NCBI GenBank assembly: GCA_036250225.1
Contig: JAPZLL010000009.1
Coordinates: 558,001-622,000, forward strand
Length of the DNA stretch: 64,000 nucleotides
Reading direction: 5' to 3'
Source of the DNA: Cercophora sp. LCS_1
Lineage: Eukaryota > Ascomycota > Sordariomycetes > Sordariales > Lasiosphaeriaceae
Within the stretch, counting starts at the first letter, position 1. The number at the start of each line of letters is the position of its first letter. The notes below the pieces were generated by a model. That model was not told the origin of the DNA. It did no database searches and saw only the letters and a program-made list of their open reading frames with translations. Both the position numbers and the translations under genes were made by a program. This document shows positions 1 through 10,956 of this stretch, one piece after another.

Positions 1-773
1 AGCACACTGTGGGTGAACCTCACATCGAACAGCAGGTCACGACCATCTGCAAGAAGGTGGAGTTTCAGGTGACACGAATGGCGATAGCCGCCAGGACCGG
101 AGTAACTTCCCAACTGACTAAGGCGGATAGGGAGGAGCGCCGCCGCCTAGGAGTATCAGTGAACTACGCCGGCGACATCTCCGTCGCCCGCAATCTGAAC
201 GCCTGCATCCCAGTAATGGAGACCTGCTCCTTCTGGCTACAGGGCTTGCCACCCGGTTGCACCTACCACGATCTCCTGAGCCCGATCCGAGGCGTCGGCC
301 GCATCTGGTCGACAATCACCAAGCCCCCGCTGCCGCCCGCCCCTGAAAAACCCTACGGCACCCCAACCTCGGCAGCAAAGATTGTGTTCTTCGAGCTCGA
401 GGCAGCTCAGGAATTTCTGAACCGGTTCTACCGTGACGGCTTCAGCGTTAACGGTTTCCACGCCAAACTGGCGCACAACAGAGTCCGCGCTGAGGCACAG
501 ACTCGCCGTCATAGGGATGTAAGCCGCGTTGTGACTGTCAGGGGCCCCAAGGGGCTTGTCAACACCGAGTACCTGCTGGAAGCGTTTAGGGGCAAGTTTA
601 CATTTGACATGGATGAGATCAATACGATCTGGGAGGGCAACAAATCACGGGCGTTGGAATTTAGATTTGGGTCGTTTCGGGCCCAGGCCCAGAGTGCGCA
701 CCGGCTGTTGAGGTCGGAGCTGGACATCCCCCGCAAGCTTCACGTCCTGTATGGGACCGATCCTTGCGCCTGA
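1..773 (+). CDS. RRM-like protein, 5' end cut by window edge
   Basis: The reading frame is open to the left edge of the window, so the N-terminus is probably missing; the first in-frame ATG is at 79. The visible ~254 residues share a pattern with three broken copies at 19.0-21.9 kb. It runs: a helix with SVNYAGDISVARN, then CSFWLQGLPPGCTYHDLL (RNP2-like strand plus helix), GVGRIWSTITKPP, AAKIVFFELEAAQEFLNRF (RNP1-like strand and helix), and a second alpha/beta unit ending in HVLYGTDPC. The layout resembles one or two RRM-type folds, so RNA binding is inferred. I recall this as a multi-copy, otherwise uncharacterised family of Sordariomycetes. Unlike the other copies, it has no internal stop. 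It ends in TGA at 771-773. Confidence 0.6.
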   Translation, partial: HTVGEPHIEQQVTTICKKVEFQVTRMAIAARTGVTSQLTKADREERRRLGVSVNYAGDISVARNLNACIPVMETCSFWLQGLPPGCTYHDLLSPIRGVGRIWSTITKPPLPPAPEKPYGTPTSAAKIVFFELEAAQEFLNRFYRDGFSVNGFHAKLAHNRVRAEAQTRRHRDVSRVVTVRGPKGLVNTEYLLEAFRGKFTFDMDEINTIWEGNKSRALEFRFGSFRAQAQSAHRLLRSELDIPRKLHVLYGTDPCA

Positions 774-1299
774 GGAACATTAAGAACGGTGCCACGGGAC
801 GAGACGAAGTTGGACCGGGGTTGAGACTGAAGCCGGTTGGGTTGATGGGATGGGTGGCTGGGAACAAGTCTGCCTTGTAAGGGCGGTGTGCCTTTGGAAT
901 GCCACTTCCCACCACACTTTGAGGTCGTTGATGCGGGGGATTTTTCTTTTAAATAAAATACGTATTTAAAATCCCAAATACACCAGTTTATTAACTGTTG
1001 ATGCATTTTTGGACGGGGGTAGAGGCCAAAATGTGGCAATAGTTGGCTTTAATGGCGCCGCCAAAGGCCAGGGTTGTTTGTGGAAGCGGTGTGCCTAAAA
1101 CAAAAATGGGGTGTGCGAAAAATATAGCTCTTGATAAATGTCTGACGGCGACGGGTAAGTTGGATTGTGAGACTTTCACCACTGCCATTGCCTTTGCCTG
1201 GGTAAATTCGGTAGTTATTGGTATTGGGGCAAGGAAACTGAAATTGAAATGGCGGATTTGCTGAAGGAAGAGAAACAGCCAAAAGGAAAGGCATTGAAA
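774..1299. other. Intergenic, no gene seen
   Basis: Contains an AT-rich patch around 940-990 (TTTTAAATAAAATACG) downstream of the RRM-like gene, possibly its 3' UTR. No coding signal or known repeat was recognised. The last 100 bases become A-rich and lead into the reverse-oriented SINE dimer; they may be its degenerate 3' flank. Confidence 0.4.
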
Positions 1300-1660
1300 A
1301 ATTGGAAGAAAAAAAAAGTCTCCAAAAAGAAATCGAACTCAAGCTGTGCACCTTTCCAAGTAAGAGTCTTCCAAGTGAGCTATCTGGGCCCAAGTGGACA
1401 CGCTAACGGTTGCGCTTGATGCTGGTTGCCGCGGTTTAGCTACTTGTATAAGGCAGGTACTATCCGCGAAATGTGGGTGGGGTTGGCGAAAAAGAAAAGG
1501 CGCGCGGAAGACAAAAAAAGAAGTTCAAAAAAGAATCGAACTCAAGCTGTGCACCTTTCCAAGTAAGAGTCTTCCAAGTGAGCTATCGAGGCTCAAGTGG
1601 ACACGCTAACGGTTGCGCTTGATGCCGGTCATCGCGATTTAGTGACCCATATAATACCTT
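1300..1660 (-). mobile_element. tRNA-derived SINE, dimer (locus 1)
   Basis: Two copies of a tRNA-like unit lie head to tail on the minus strand with a 203-base period. Each has a Pol III A box TAGCTCACTTGG (reverse complement at 1371-1382 and 1574-1585). Each also has a B box GTTCGATT[T/C] about 32 bases further on (1330-1338 and 1533-1541). A T-rich tract follows each unit on the minus strand. The pair is nearly identical to the plus-strand dimer at 4168-4460. SINEs with A and B boxes are transcribed by RNA polymerase III and mobilised by a partner LINE; no LINE is visible here. The outer limits are approximate. Confidence 0.75.
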
Positions 1661-2661
1661 CATCTACTCTTGTTCTCGGACTGCAACGTGTTCTTCCACC
1701 CATGATTAGTTGTCGGGCAGGTTTCTTTCCTCGACCGCGTCCCCTGTATTCTTCATAGTCTACCTTTAAGGGCAACAGTGGTTGGTTAAGTGAGGGTCGG
1801 CTGTCTGGCTGCCTGGGAGGGTACCGTAAGCACTTACGCGTATTCGCAGCTTTCCATCGTTGCATCGTGACGATAATCCGGGCGGTAACTAGAACATTTG
1901 AGCCTTTGGCTACGTAATTGAGGCAGCCTTCCCTGATGAGGATGCCTTTATCACGTCCCATTCCAAGCCAACCCAGTATTTCTTGCTCACACACAGCTTT
2001 GCTATCGAATATCGACCCGCCAGCGACTACCAAGGGCATTCATTCGATTCAAATAGGCTAATTACTAAAAGGGAGCCATTGACGCCTACGAAAAGAAGCA
2101 AGAGCCAGGTTTAGGGACCGAGCGTTCTTTGTTTCTTCTGATTGATCAAGGTAAGTATGGGAACTAGAGCAGCCCGGCGCTAGACCTGAGCTTTTCGTCC
2201 TCCATGATGTATGTGTGACTGTCCTTCCTTCGATACGGAATGTCAAAGTTGCGTTCCCGCAAGAAAACATGCAGACCAATATGTAAGTCACTGCAGGCTT
2301 ACTACCAATGACTTTCCGAAAACCTAGTCTAAATGTTTTTTGCTACAAAATAGCTGTTGTCCATGAAGCGGAGCATGAGTTTGGGTGGGGTGGAGCGGCA
2401 TGACTCCTCCGATGTCGTGATGAAGGGAAGTGTCCCGGCTTGGCTGGGCATGACCGGGTCCGGGGGCCGCAAAATGGACCTTGGGTGCATACAGTGACAT
2501 CGGTGATATAAATATCCACCCCCTTAACTAGAGCACCGAGTTGTTCATGACGTGTAAGTTGGTACTACGGCAGATAAGCCTACCTAAGCATGGACTACTA
2601 GGACAACAGAACGGAACATCGCAGGATGTGGCTGATCTTTTTGGCCACAGCAGTTACCCGC
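1661..2661. other. Intergenic, no gene seen
   Basis: About 1 kb between the SINE dimer and the 3' end of the J-like gene. Short open frames exist on both strands but lack domain patterns, starts with good context or splice logic. A TATA-like ATATAAATAT occurs near 2506-2515 and points toward the 3' end of the minus-strand gene. Nothing else was recognised. Confidence 0.4.
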
Positions 2662-3904
2662 TTACTCCATCTCCTCATCCTCGCAATCATGTTCATCTTC
2701 ATCACCACCATAATCATCCGTATGGTCCAGAGACCTGCTGGCACCCTCCACAGCTTCACCACCCTTTGCCATCCCCTTTATCTCCTTTACGCACTCGAAA
2801 CATGCTTTCGTGGCGCAACGAGGGCATGCAAACAAACGAGGCACCGTCCGCCAGCACTTGGTACACGTCTTCGGCTTATGCTTGGCGTTTCTGGAACGAA
2901 CACCCTCCCAGAAGGCGTTGTGGCTGCAAGGTGAGGTCATGGTGCCATTCTTCCTAGCCCTTTTCTCCTCAGCCCACACCTTGGACAAACGTGTCTGCCT
3001 GTTCCTGCTTTTCTTGGTTCGGCGGGTTTTGGCGGTGTTCTCGGCGGCGGCATCTTGGTCTTGTGCCCCGAATCTGTGCCAGTTGGAATTATCGTCGTCA
3101 TCAATAGCCTGTCTCTGGTGCCGATAGTAGCTGGACATCCAATCCTTCTTAGCAACCTTGAGATCGGCAAAGGCTCTGTGGAGATGCGTCTTATCGAAGA
3201 TTTTGCCAAGTCTAAAGTCCTCCAGGATGCGGTTCTTGTCCTCCATGGCATTGTTGAAGATGTCCCAGAGGTCCAGCCGCTCGTTGACACTGGTATTGAT
3301 GCGGTAGCGCTCCTTCTTCCACTTTTCGATGGTGGACTTGACGACGCCCAACAGCCTCGAGTCGACCCTCTTGTACTTGTCGAGAAGTTTGACGTACAGC
3401 TCGTCCTCAACCTGGCCGTGATCCTCATGGACCGTTGAATCCTTGAAGTCGGCTGTGTAGGCATCTTGGTACCATTTGCGAGCTGCATTCTCAAAGGCTT
3501 CGGTGACATCGTCACGGCACATGTTCTCCAGAATCTCTTCGTCCTCGGGAGCTTCGAAATGGTGGTGGCCAGGCCCCTTCGTGGGCTGGTGCTTGGGCTG
3601 GAAGTGACCGTTCATGTTGCTGAGGGCATTCTCAACTGCGAGCGCAACCTTGGCCTCATGCCGAAAGGTGAGGGCCTTCTCGCATGCGTGCTGGATCTAT
3701 ACAATTACCTAGATGTTAGCGCGTCCGAGCATGTCAACGGCAATACAAGATAGTACCAACGTCGAGAAATTCCTTGGGCAGAACCCAAGCCTCGCCCTGC
3801 CTCGTCGGCGGATGCTTGAGAGAAAGGGTTGCGATGTCCTCCTCGTCTGCATCAGAGTCAATGCCCAAGAGACTGAACGCTGTCTCGAGCTCGGGGATAT
3901 CCAT
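2662..3904 (-). CDS. J-like protein with degenerate HPD and C-terminal Cys finger
   Basis: Two exons are proposed: 3904-3761 and 3696-2662. The 64-nt intron starts GTTGGT, has branch CGCTAAC and ends TATAG; the product is 392 aa. Residues ~1-60 align with the J domain of the gene at 12.6 kb (SLLGIDSDADEEDI ... IQHACEKAL, with the intron in the same place). However, the J-domain HPD is replaced by HPP in LSLKHPPTRQG and helix II is shortened, so Hsp70 stimulation is unlikely. A charged central region carries the shared signatures RLDLWD and WHRFGAQDQD. The C-terminus has CTKCWRT...CPRC...CFEC (CX2C-X9-CX2C-X4-CX2C), preceded by a CSH, which looks like a zinc-binding finger. An acidic tail follows. 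The gene lies between inverted SINE dimers. Function is unknown. Confidence 0.6.
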
Positions 3905-4121
3905 GATGGTGCAATGATGTTGTGGCCGAGTGGTTGGGGAGTGACTTCAGGAATTTCGGTTGCAACGGAGGGGTTGTGAAGAGAAAAAAGTCCGGAGGAG
4001 ATTGCTTCCCATTGCCGGGTCCAAGTGAAATTTCTTCGTGGCGGGGCTCTCATGGTCAACAGGGCAGATGGGATCAAAATCATACTGGGGCCTTGCACAC
4101 TTGGGCTACCAGCCGTTCCGG

Positions 4122-4480
4122 GTGGACCCCCCACTTTGCAAGTTTATAAGCAAGTAAACTGTACTGCACTGGCATCAAGCGCACCGTTAGCGAGTCCACT
4201 TAGGCCCAGATAGCTCACTTGGAAGACTCTTACTTGGAAAGGTGAACAGCTTGAGTTCGATTCTTTTTTGAACTTCTTTTTTTGTCTTCCGCGTGCCTTT
4301 TCTTTTTCGCCAACCCCACCCACATTTCGCGGATAGTACCTGCCTTATACAAGTAGCTAAACCGCGGCAACCAGCATCAAGCGCAACCGTTAGCGAGTCC
4401 ACTTGGGCCCAGATAGCTCACTTGGAAGACTCTTACTTGGAAAGGTGAACAGCTTGTGTTCGACTCTTAGTTTTGGCGTT
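4122..4480 (+). mobile_element. tRNA-derived SINE, dimer (locus 2)
   Basis: Two tRNA-like units in plus orientation have A boxes TAGCTCACTTGG at 4211-4222 and 4414-4425 (203-base period) and B boxes GTTCGATTC at 4255-4263 and GTTCGACTC at 4458-4466. A T run directly after the first B box could end Pol III transcription. Each unit has a TATA-like TTTATAAG or TTATACAAG whose end is 61 bases before the A box. The same spacing recurs in the copies at 4.64 and 28.0 kb, so this 5' module belongs to the element. The dimer is the inverted partner of locus 1. Confidence 0.75.
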
Positions 4481-4639
4481 TTTTTTAGCAGATCCATCAC
4501 GGTATACCTTTTTCCCCCGAACCCCCAAAGACATTTGAAGTTCATTGAGGCCAACTTGTAGAACTATAGGTAGACTGACGCTATAATTGCCCCCATCATC
4601 ACATCTAGGTAGCAGTCCTGGGTGGGCTAGACACTACAC

Positions 4640-4830
4640 GTTTATAAGTAACTAAACCAGGCAGCATCGACATCAAGCGCAACCGTTAGCGTGTCCACTT
4701 GAGCCTAGATAGTTCACTTGGAAGACTCTTACTTGGAAAGGTGCACAGCTTGAGTTCGATTCTTATTTTTTTTTTTTTTTTGGCAGTTCTTTTTCTTTTC
4801 GGTCAATCTGTCATTTCATTCTGGGGGGCA
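4640..4830 (+). mobile_element. tRNA-derived SINE, single unit
   Basis: One unit in the same orientation as locus 2. It has TTTATAAG at 4641-4648, A box variant TAGTTCACTTGG at 4710-4721, B box GTTCGATTC at 4754-4762 and a long T run at about 4766-4781. The 3' part (CTTTTTCTTTTCGG, then TCATTTCATT and a G run) resembles the sequence after the 28 kb copy, so the element seems to extend ~50 bases past the T tract. It lies directly against the 3' end of the DUF3632 gene. Confidence 0.7.
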
Positions 4831-4841
4831 ATCTTCACTTT

Positions 4842-6054
4842 CTACCCTCCACTGACCCATCCCTCCTCCTCATCGCTCTCTTGAACCGCGAAGCTGTCAT
4901 CCTCCGCCTCCAGCTCTTGAATTTCCCCCTCAAACGCGAGATCAACAAAATCATGCTCCCCTTCTCGGTGCGGGAACAGGTCAGGCTCCAGCGCAAGCAT
5001 TCTGTGCCACGACCTCCCAACTAGCCGCTTCACAGCCTCCCCACTCTCCTCCCGAACCTCGAAACCCGGATACTCTCCGTCGTGGAGCGCTTTGAACATC
5101 TCCCTCAACTTCAAACCCCACCTCTTCCACACCTCCGAGCGAACACGGTCATTTTGGCCTCTGGGATGAGTCGTTCTCGCAGGCAGTTCGTTTCGGAGGC
5201 AGTGGTCATGGATGGCGCGCGCCGCGTGTACGAAGTAGTGCGCTGCCGCCAAGATGTGCACGTCACAGATCTGTTCGTTTCCGTGGGGAGCGGCGTCGAG
5301 TGCTTTAGAGATGACAGCCGCGGCGTTGGTAAACAGCGACGCAGATCCTTCGCCGAGATCCGCACCGAGGCAACGAGCGCGAAAGGCGTTGAAGTTGAGC
5401 ATCGGGCCCAAGTCGTTCTCGCCAGACTCCCGTTGGTTTGCGACCTCTTGATCGAAGCACTCCATCGCTAACCTCTGTTAGTAGTTTCTAGGAAACAAAC
5501 GGTGAAGCGCGACAGACGTACGCGAAAAGGGCTCGTCAGCTTCGAGCACATAGATAAAAAAGAGGACGTTCCCTGAAACAAACTCGGTATAGCGCCGTAC
5601 CTCGTCCTTTGGTACTGTCAGCGTCGGCTCGGAAAGCTCAGCGAGGGGTGAGGAGAGGAGGGCTTACTTCCAGTTTGAGGTACGAGGTTCGATAAAGATG
5701 CATCATCTTTTCCAGCAGCTGCACCATCCTCGCCTGGGCAGGATGATCCCAGCCAATCGACACACCCACCCCGATCAAGATGTTGCAAAGAAGCCTCACA
5801 TACCCAAGCCGGAATTTGGGTCTACCACCAAGGCCGTCGAACTTGGGCACGTAGACCTCTTCGTATAGGGTGGCGTAGCGCATGGCCGTCGAGAGAGGGC
5901 TGGCCCAATTGTTTGTGAGGTACCGCTGGGCAATGGAGAGGATTTGCGCTTCGACATTGTCGTCTGCGTCCCCTGCTTGGATGCGTGACTCCAGGGTACG
6001 AAGCCATTCTGGCTCGCTGGGGGTAGCCCGGGAGCTGTGTTGGTCGTCATCCAT
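4842..6054 (-). CDS. DUF3632 domain protein
   Basis: Three exons are inferred: 6054-5668, 5606-5522 and 5467-4842. The introns are 61 and 54 nt with CTGAC/CTAAC branches and preserve the frame, giving 365 aa. The start MDDDQHSS is preferred over an in-frame ATG 63 bases upstream. Family marks of the fungal DUF3632 group are the IGWDHPAQARMVQLLEKM helix, MLNFNAFRARC, the DVHILAAAHYFVHAARAI helix and RSEVWKRWGLKLREM. The C-terminus is strongly acidic (EEEG). The family is abundant in Pezizomycotina and has no known activity; the protein looks soluble. Assignment is from remembered family motifs. The 3' end abuts a SINE copy. Confidence 0.7.
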
Positions 6055-7292
6055 GGTCGTCGATTGCGTCGACGCTTTTGCTTGATGTTGAAGTGGAAAA
6101 GAAGAGTGCAAGGCCACAGGGAAAGAAAACTCTCCATGCGGTACTCTTTATGTCTGGGACTGCCGGCTACACGCTGCGTCACGGTAAGGGGCCGGCAAAT
6201 TCCAGCTCATGAGGCTTCCAGTTAGTTCTGCGGATATGGGCCGGTGAGCCGGCCCCCCAGGCGGCTCCTAGCTACAAACCGCCATTTCGTATCGTGAGAA
6301 TGCGAGTTCCAAGGACCCTCCTCTGGCGGACGTCCAGCTGTGCACAGGATTTCACTGGTCCCATCTGCGCTTACACTTCATCAAGAGTAGCCGAGCTAGC
6401 AACCCTCCACCAGGTTCATCCTTCAACATTGATATATTAGAAAACCTCACACGCTGGATTGAACATTGGCAACAACCCCGCATTCTTGGGCTGGCTGTGC
6501 TCTTTGTTTACTTTGGTGGGGCTGGGAAAGGGGTTCCCACTGCATTGCCAAGACCGCGAGATCTAGACAGCGCTGCAGGACACCACAGTCATTGAGCCGG
6601 GATTTCCCATCAGAAACTGTGGGGTAAATGCGGTTGGGGTAGATCGGCCAATTTGCATCTGTCACTTGGCTGATGACTTGCCACCACACCTGTGCAAAAA
6701 GTCGCACCCAGTTTGACTTCGTCGGGCGTGGCTAGGGTAAAACAAAGCCCAGCGAGCAACCATTTTAGTCAGTGACCTTAGTGCTGAGATAAAGCGGAAA
6801 TTTCAAGGCTTTTTAGGATCAAACAGATCTCACATTGACTTTGTCTTTACTAAAACTAAATGCTGAGCCCAGGCCTTGGCTTCACGAACCGCACTGTTGT
6901 GGGCTTGGCAGGCGCCATTCCCACGAAACAGCTTCGTTCCTTCCTCCTTTTCCGCCCCAACATCCCTCCTTCCTCGCCATCTTAGCCTTTCTAGCGTCCC
7001 GCAACAATCGCCTGATCCACTGTTGGTTATTTCCAAATGTTCATCCGCGAACACATACTCGTTACCAGCCCCAGGGAGTGCATTGCGCCTCAATTTCGCT
7101 TTGTCCCAGGTGAGAAGCGATTTGCCTCAAGCCGCCAGCGTTATATCGTCTCGCTAAAGAACCCTTCCAGCCATCCCTTCTTTCTTTAGCCACCGACTTC
7201 GGATTTCTGCCCCACCCTTCCCTTCGTGGACTTCCCCCCGCATCGCCTATTATAACCCCCCAGCGAACCGAACACACACCTGACCCGCCAAC
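6055..7292. other. Divergent promoter region
   Basis: Separates the minus-strand DUF3632 gene from the plus-strand orphan at 7293, so it should hold both promoters. The right end is pyrimidine-rich (7160-7250) with TATTATAA at about 7248-7255 and a CACACACC stretch, a common fungal 5' UTR texture. No gene or repeat was recognised in the rest. Confidence 0.4.
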
Positions 7293-7685
7293 ATGCCGAG
7301 CCCTCCTCACCAAGAATCTCTATTTCATTCCCATCGCCTTCCACCAGGGTGCTGGGGCGTTCTCCGCCTGCTGAACCTCTACCCGATTAGGTTCCTACAG
7401 GAGTTCGCTCGCAAGGTAGTCAGCCAACGCGTCCCCGTGAGAAAAGTCAACATTGAGCATATGACTCGATACCTCTTGCAGGACGGTTACCATAATCACA
7501 ACTTTTGCTGTCGATGCTGGGCCCTTATGGGCAGGGAGGACCTACCCCTGCCGCATTTTGAGAAACTACGTCGCGAGCTCCGGGCCGCCGCCGGGATTGA
7601 GCTTGAAGATATCTATCCAGATGGGGAGTGGCAGATGATGATCGGATTGTGGCAAAAGGCAGAGCGGGTGAGGGCGGAAGCTTAG
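7293..7685 (+). CDS. Small orphan protein, 130 aa
   Basis: Intronless. The start context is CGCCAACATG after a pyrimidine-rich leader, which supports a real gene. The product is basic in the N-terminal half and contains a short Cys-rich step (FCCRCWALM) followed by an amphipathic charged helix (HFEKLRRELRAAAGIELEDI). No signal peptide, membrane segment or known domain was recognised. It could be a fragment of a larger family. Confidence 0.45.
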   Translation: MPSPPHQESLFHSHRLPPGCWGVLRLLNLYPIRFLQEFARKVVSQRVPVRKVNIEHMTRYLLQDGYHNHNFCCRCWALMGREDLPLPHFEKLRRELRAAAGIELEDIYPDGEWQMMIGLWQKAERVRAEA

Positions 7686-8355
7686 CGGATGAGGCTTTTG
7701 GACAAGAGATATGACGAGGGTGAGGAGTACCATGAGTTTTGGGCGTATACCTTGACGGAAAAGTGAATGGGTTGGTGGTAATGAGGGAGGGCATTTTGGG
7801 GTGGGGTTAGGTCCGTGGTTTGCAGCAGTTGTCCGCTGCTTGGGAAGAAAGGTTGCGCGTGACAGCGATAGGAAAGCATCAAGCGAATACATACATGTAT
7901 CTAAGACGCCTTGGAATAAATAATTGTGCCATTCTCCTTCTTTGCCTCCACGCTAACCTTAGCCTGCCTGTCGAGACCATTCGAGTGGCGTCGGTGAGGT
8001 TCAATGCGACAATTGTTCTGCCAACTAACGCGACGGCAAAACGCCATCTCGCGTCAGGGGGTTATTGTTGGCATCCTTCCCAGTTCTTGCTTTCCAAAAG
8101 CAAAGGGAAAGTGGGGCAGCTATTTGAGGGAGGCGAATCTAGCTTTTGCGGTTGCAGGCTCCTGCCATCTTTTTTACGTCGCGTCGCACGCAACGCACGA
8201 ATCCCTACGCGATCACTTCTGTGCGCAACCCTCTAACCTGCTAACCTGACTTCTTTTGCGCCCAACTGGAAATCCTGGAAGCCGCAACTACAATTTCCAT
8301 CGCAAAGCCGCCACGTTGGAGATCGTCCGAAAACGATTACTCGCGCTCCTTCGCA
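7686..8355. other. Intergenic, no gene seen
   Basis: Between the orphan gene and the J-protein pseudogene. Only short overlapping frames without recognisable features are present; no repeats were noted. Confidence 0.35.
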
Positions 8356-9180
8356 ATGGCTTCGATCAACAAGAATGCAAGGGATGACGCAGTGCCTACA
8401 ATGTCCACGTATCCGAGGCACTCGGGCTGGCATTATTGGGGATTCAGTGAAGCCTTTCTCATCATTAAAGCGGAATGCTGACTTTCTCACTACAGATCAA
8501 AGAGGCATACGAAGCGATCGTCACCGGTTTTGATGTCACAGACACCCAAGCAAGGGCCAATGGCCAATGCGTTGACGGATGAGGAGAAGTCAGAGTGCCG
8601 CAACCAGCTTTCCGAGGAGTTCGACAAGATCGAGGAAGACTGGTACAACGAAGGCATCCAGCGCAACATCGAGGGGTATTTCGTTCCCCAGCTGCAGCAG
8701 AAGTATGCCGTCCGGTTCAGACAAGCAACGGCCAGTATGAAGCCCGACTGAGACAAGAACGAGTACCATGACTTCATCGACGAGCTGGCCGATGACCTCC
8801 ACGCCCAGCGCCACCGCAGACACCTGGGCATCCAGAAGCGTGTCGGTCTGTGGGAGGCTGCGACGAAGGCGAAGGGTCAGAAGGACCGCCTGCAAGACGA
8901 ACTTTTGCGGCGTGATAAAGACGACGCGGAGCGGAAGGCTATTGTGGCCGCACATTTGAAGAGCGTGGAGAAGTTCAGGGCCTGCGAGAGAGGCTGGATG
9001 AATTTGCGCCGTGCGCAACTTGACGAGGTAGGCGGCAACAAGAAGTGGTACCGGTTCGCGGGCCCCAATGAGGACGATGCCTACGACGCTGTGAGGCGGG
9101 ACAAGCAGCGGAAGGACCACGCCCATCGGCGGGCGAATTTACACTTGGCCGCCACGGTGTTAGCGGGCTTTAGAATTCGA
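8356..9180 (+). pseudogene. Broken J-domain/finger family member
   Basis: An acceptor CACTACAG at 8495 is followed by IKEAYEAIVTGFDV, matching the second exon of the 12.6 kb J-protein gene (IQEAYEKL). The frame then shifts near 8520-8530 and meets a TGA at 8749-8751. Beyond it the frame continues with family signatures: a charged helix, KRVGLWE, VEKFRACERGW and NKKWYRFAGPNEDD. The last corresponds to WGRYQGYDDD and WHRFGAQDQD in the two relatives. The J domain upstream (from an ATG at 8356) is not recognisable and no cysteine finger follows. I read it as an inactivated third copy. Confidence 0.65.
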
Positions 9181-9694
9181 CCCAAATTCGCGGCTGGCTT
9201 TCGGCTGTATTTCGGTGTGGAGGGTGTAAAAGGGAGCAGGCTGGAATACCTCAAGAACATTGAAGTGCCTACTGGAGGTCTTTGCTTGAGAGATTACATG
9301 TGCTGGACAATCAGAGCGGGCGGATCAAGGGGGTCATCCATAAAGCATACGAAGTTCGACTGTGTTCTATCAATTAGTGTCACTTTCGAGTTGGGCAGCT
9401 CAACCAGATATCCTCGTATTTGCCCCTTTGTGGCTATTGTGATGCTACGATTGCAGTCTCAACGCTTGGGACATTCCTGCAAAGGTAGCTTGATGCTTCG
9501 AACAAAGTAACGGGATTAGTCGGAATACTATCACCGCTGGCACTGGCAAATAGAATCCTACGTGTCTGCTTGGGTGAAACAAAGCAGACACAAAAACCAT
9601 ACCCCCGTTGGTTAACATGTTTGCTTGGGTAGTCGTCCATGACAGGTGTCTCTTTCGCTCGAAGCTTGACGGGTAATTACCAAACCATCATGTG
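9181..9694. other. Intergenic, no gene seen
   Basis: The pseudogene frame stays open to 9510, but family resemblance stops near 9180. Convergent 3' region with the rhodopsin-domain gene. No repeats recognised. Confidence 0.35.
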
Positions 9695-10956
9695 CTAAAC
9701 CTCCGTCGCTTGCGGATTAAACCCCGGGGGCAGAACAGTCGATCGCCCATCACCCTCAAACCACACAGAACTCTTGGTAGCGATTTCGGGCCCCGTGTCG
9801 AACCTCCGGCCCTCCTGAGCCACCAAGCAATCCTTCCTCGCTGATGCCGTGCTCTGCGACCCCGATAATTCCGATCCCTTTGCGGAGGTCTTTTCCTGCG
9901 ATCCCCGATTCCACGAAAAGTACTTGACGCCACGCGATTGCGGAACCGTGTGCACCGAGTTCAATCCCCTCGGCTTCGGTCTAAACCGTGGCAAACCAAG
10001 CCCACGAGACAGCATGCTCTCGAGAGGCGGTTTGAGGAGCGGCGCACAGGCCGCAATAATCAGGCAAACCTCCTCAATGCGGACCCACAAGAAGGCAGGC
10101 ATCATGTCGCCGACAATGTTGTCCGACTCAATGTCAAACGACTGCATGGTCAGGATCTTGAACACACCCGCTGCGAGCGCCAGCGTCCCCGTACCTATCA
10201 AGACGGAGAGAAGCATTTTCTCCACGACCGAGCGGGTCAGTTTCCAGACGAGCGCCATGGGAAGGACAACGACGAGTCCGTCAGAGATCATGCCGACGGC
10301 TTGGCTCGTTAGCTTGGAAGGAGCGACCGATCTGGGGCAGAGGGGCAACGCACCAGTCCAAGTGTACCCAATGGCCCAAATCTCCTGCTGACTCATACAC
10401 TGCGAACCCGACACAGGTGCCCACATGGCACGAATCGGTCGACACTTCCAGATCTGGAGAATATCACACGTGATAAGAGTCCCTGTCTGGAACGCGATGA
10501 TGTTCCAGAGCACGATCCTCCACCCGCGCGACTGCGTCACCTGCAGAAGCAAACAGGCCATCGACACCCGAGCGAAGCATGATGACCACAGCGAGATGAT
10601 GAACACGGAGAAAGTAGTCGCGCCGATAAACTCCCTCTCGTCGACGGAAAGATACGAGGCTGGTTTCCCGAAACCTCGGGCCACCGCGGCGGTCGTTAGC
10701 GCGATCGTCACCGTCTCCGCAACCTGAGGGCGGTCAGCATCTGCGACTCCCTCCCACAGGAAGACCATCGACTGACCATCGCGACGGAGATCGTGTAGTC
10801 CGCGGCATTGAGGCGATACTCTGGCCGCACGCGGGTCCAAATACGAACACCGTACAAGAGCAAGGAGAGCGCGAACAGGGGGAGCAAGATGGCCAAGGTG
10901 CGATATCCAATTGACAGGTCCACAGGCGGAGGCGATCCGCCGTCCTTGCTCATCAT
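9695..10956 (-). CDS. Fungal rhodopsin-domain (PTH11-like) membrane protein
   Basis: Three exons are placed: 10956-10777, 10723-10354 and 10299-9695. The introns are 53 and 54 nt (GTCAGT...CTGACCGCCCTCAG; GTGCGT...GCTAACGAGCCAAG), giving 384 aa. Seven hydrophobic segments begin with TLAILLPLFALSLLLYGVRI and end near EEVCLIIAACAPLL. The Cys-Pro-Trp...Cys pattern of the extracellular loop (KCRPIRAMWAP...C) and the AADYT motif after TM1 mark the fungal rhodopsin (SAT4/PTH11-like) family. No CFEM cysteine domain precedes it. Members act as plasma-membrane receptors or sensors in fungi; the ligand here is unknown. The cytoplasmic tail is about 90 residues, basic and serine-rich. The start MMSKDGG immediately precedes the first membrane helix region. 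Confidence 0.85.

Noticed and set aside
1394..1609. Open frame of 71 codons repeated almost identically at 4187-4402 on the other strand
   Set aside because: Both lie entirely inside the SINE dimers; the similarity is of the repeat, not of a protein.
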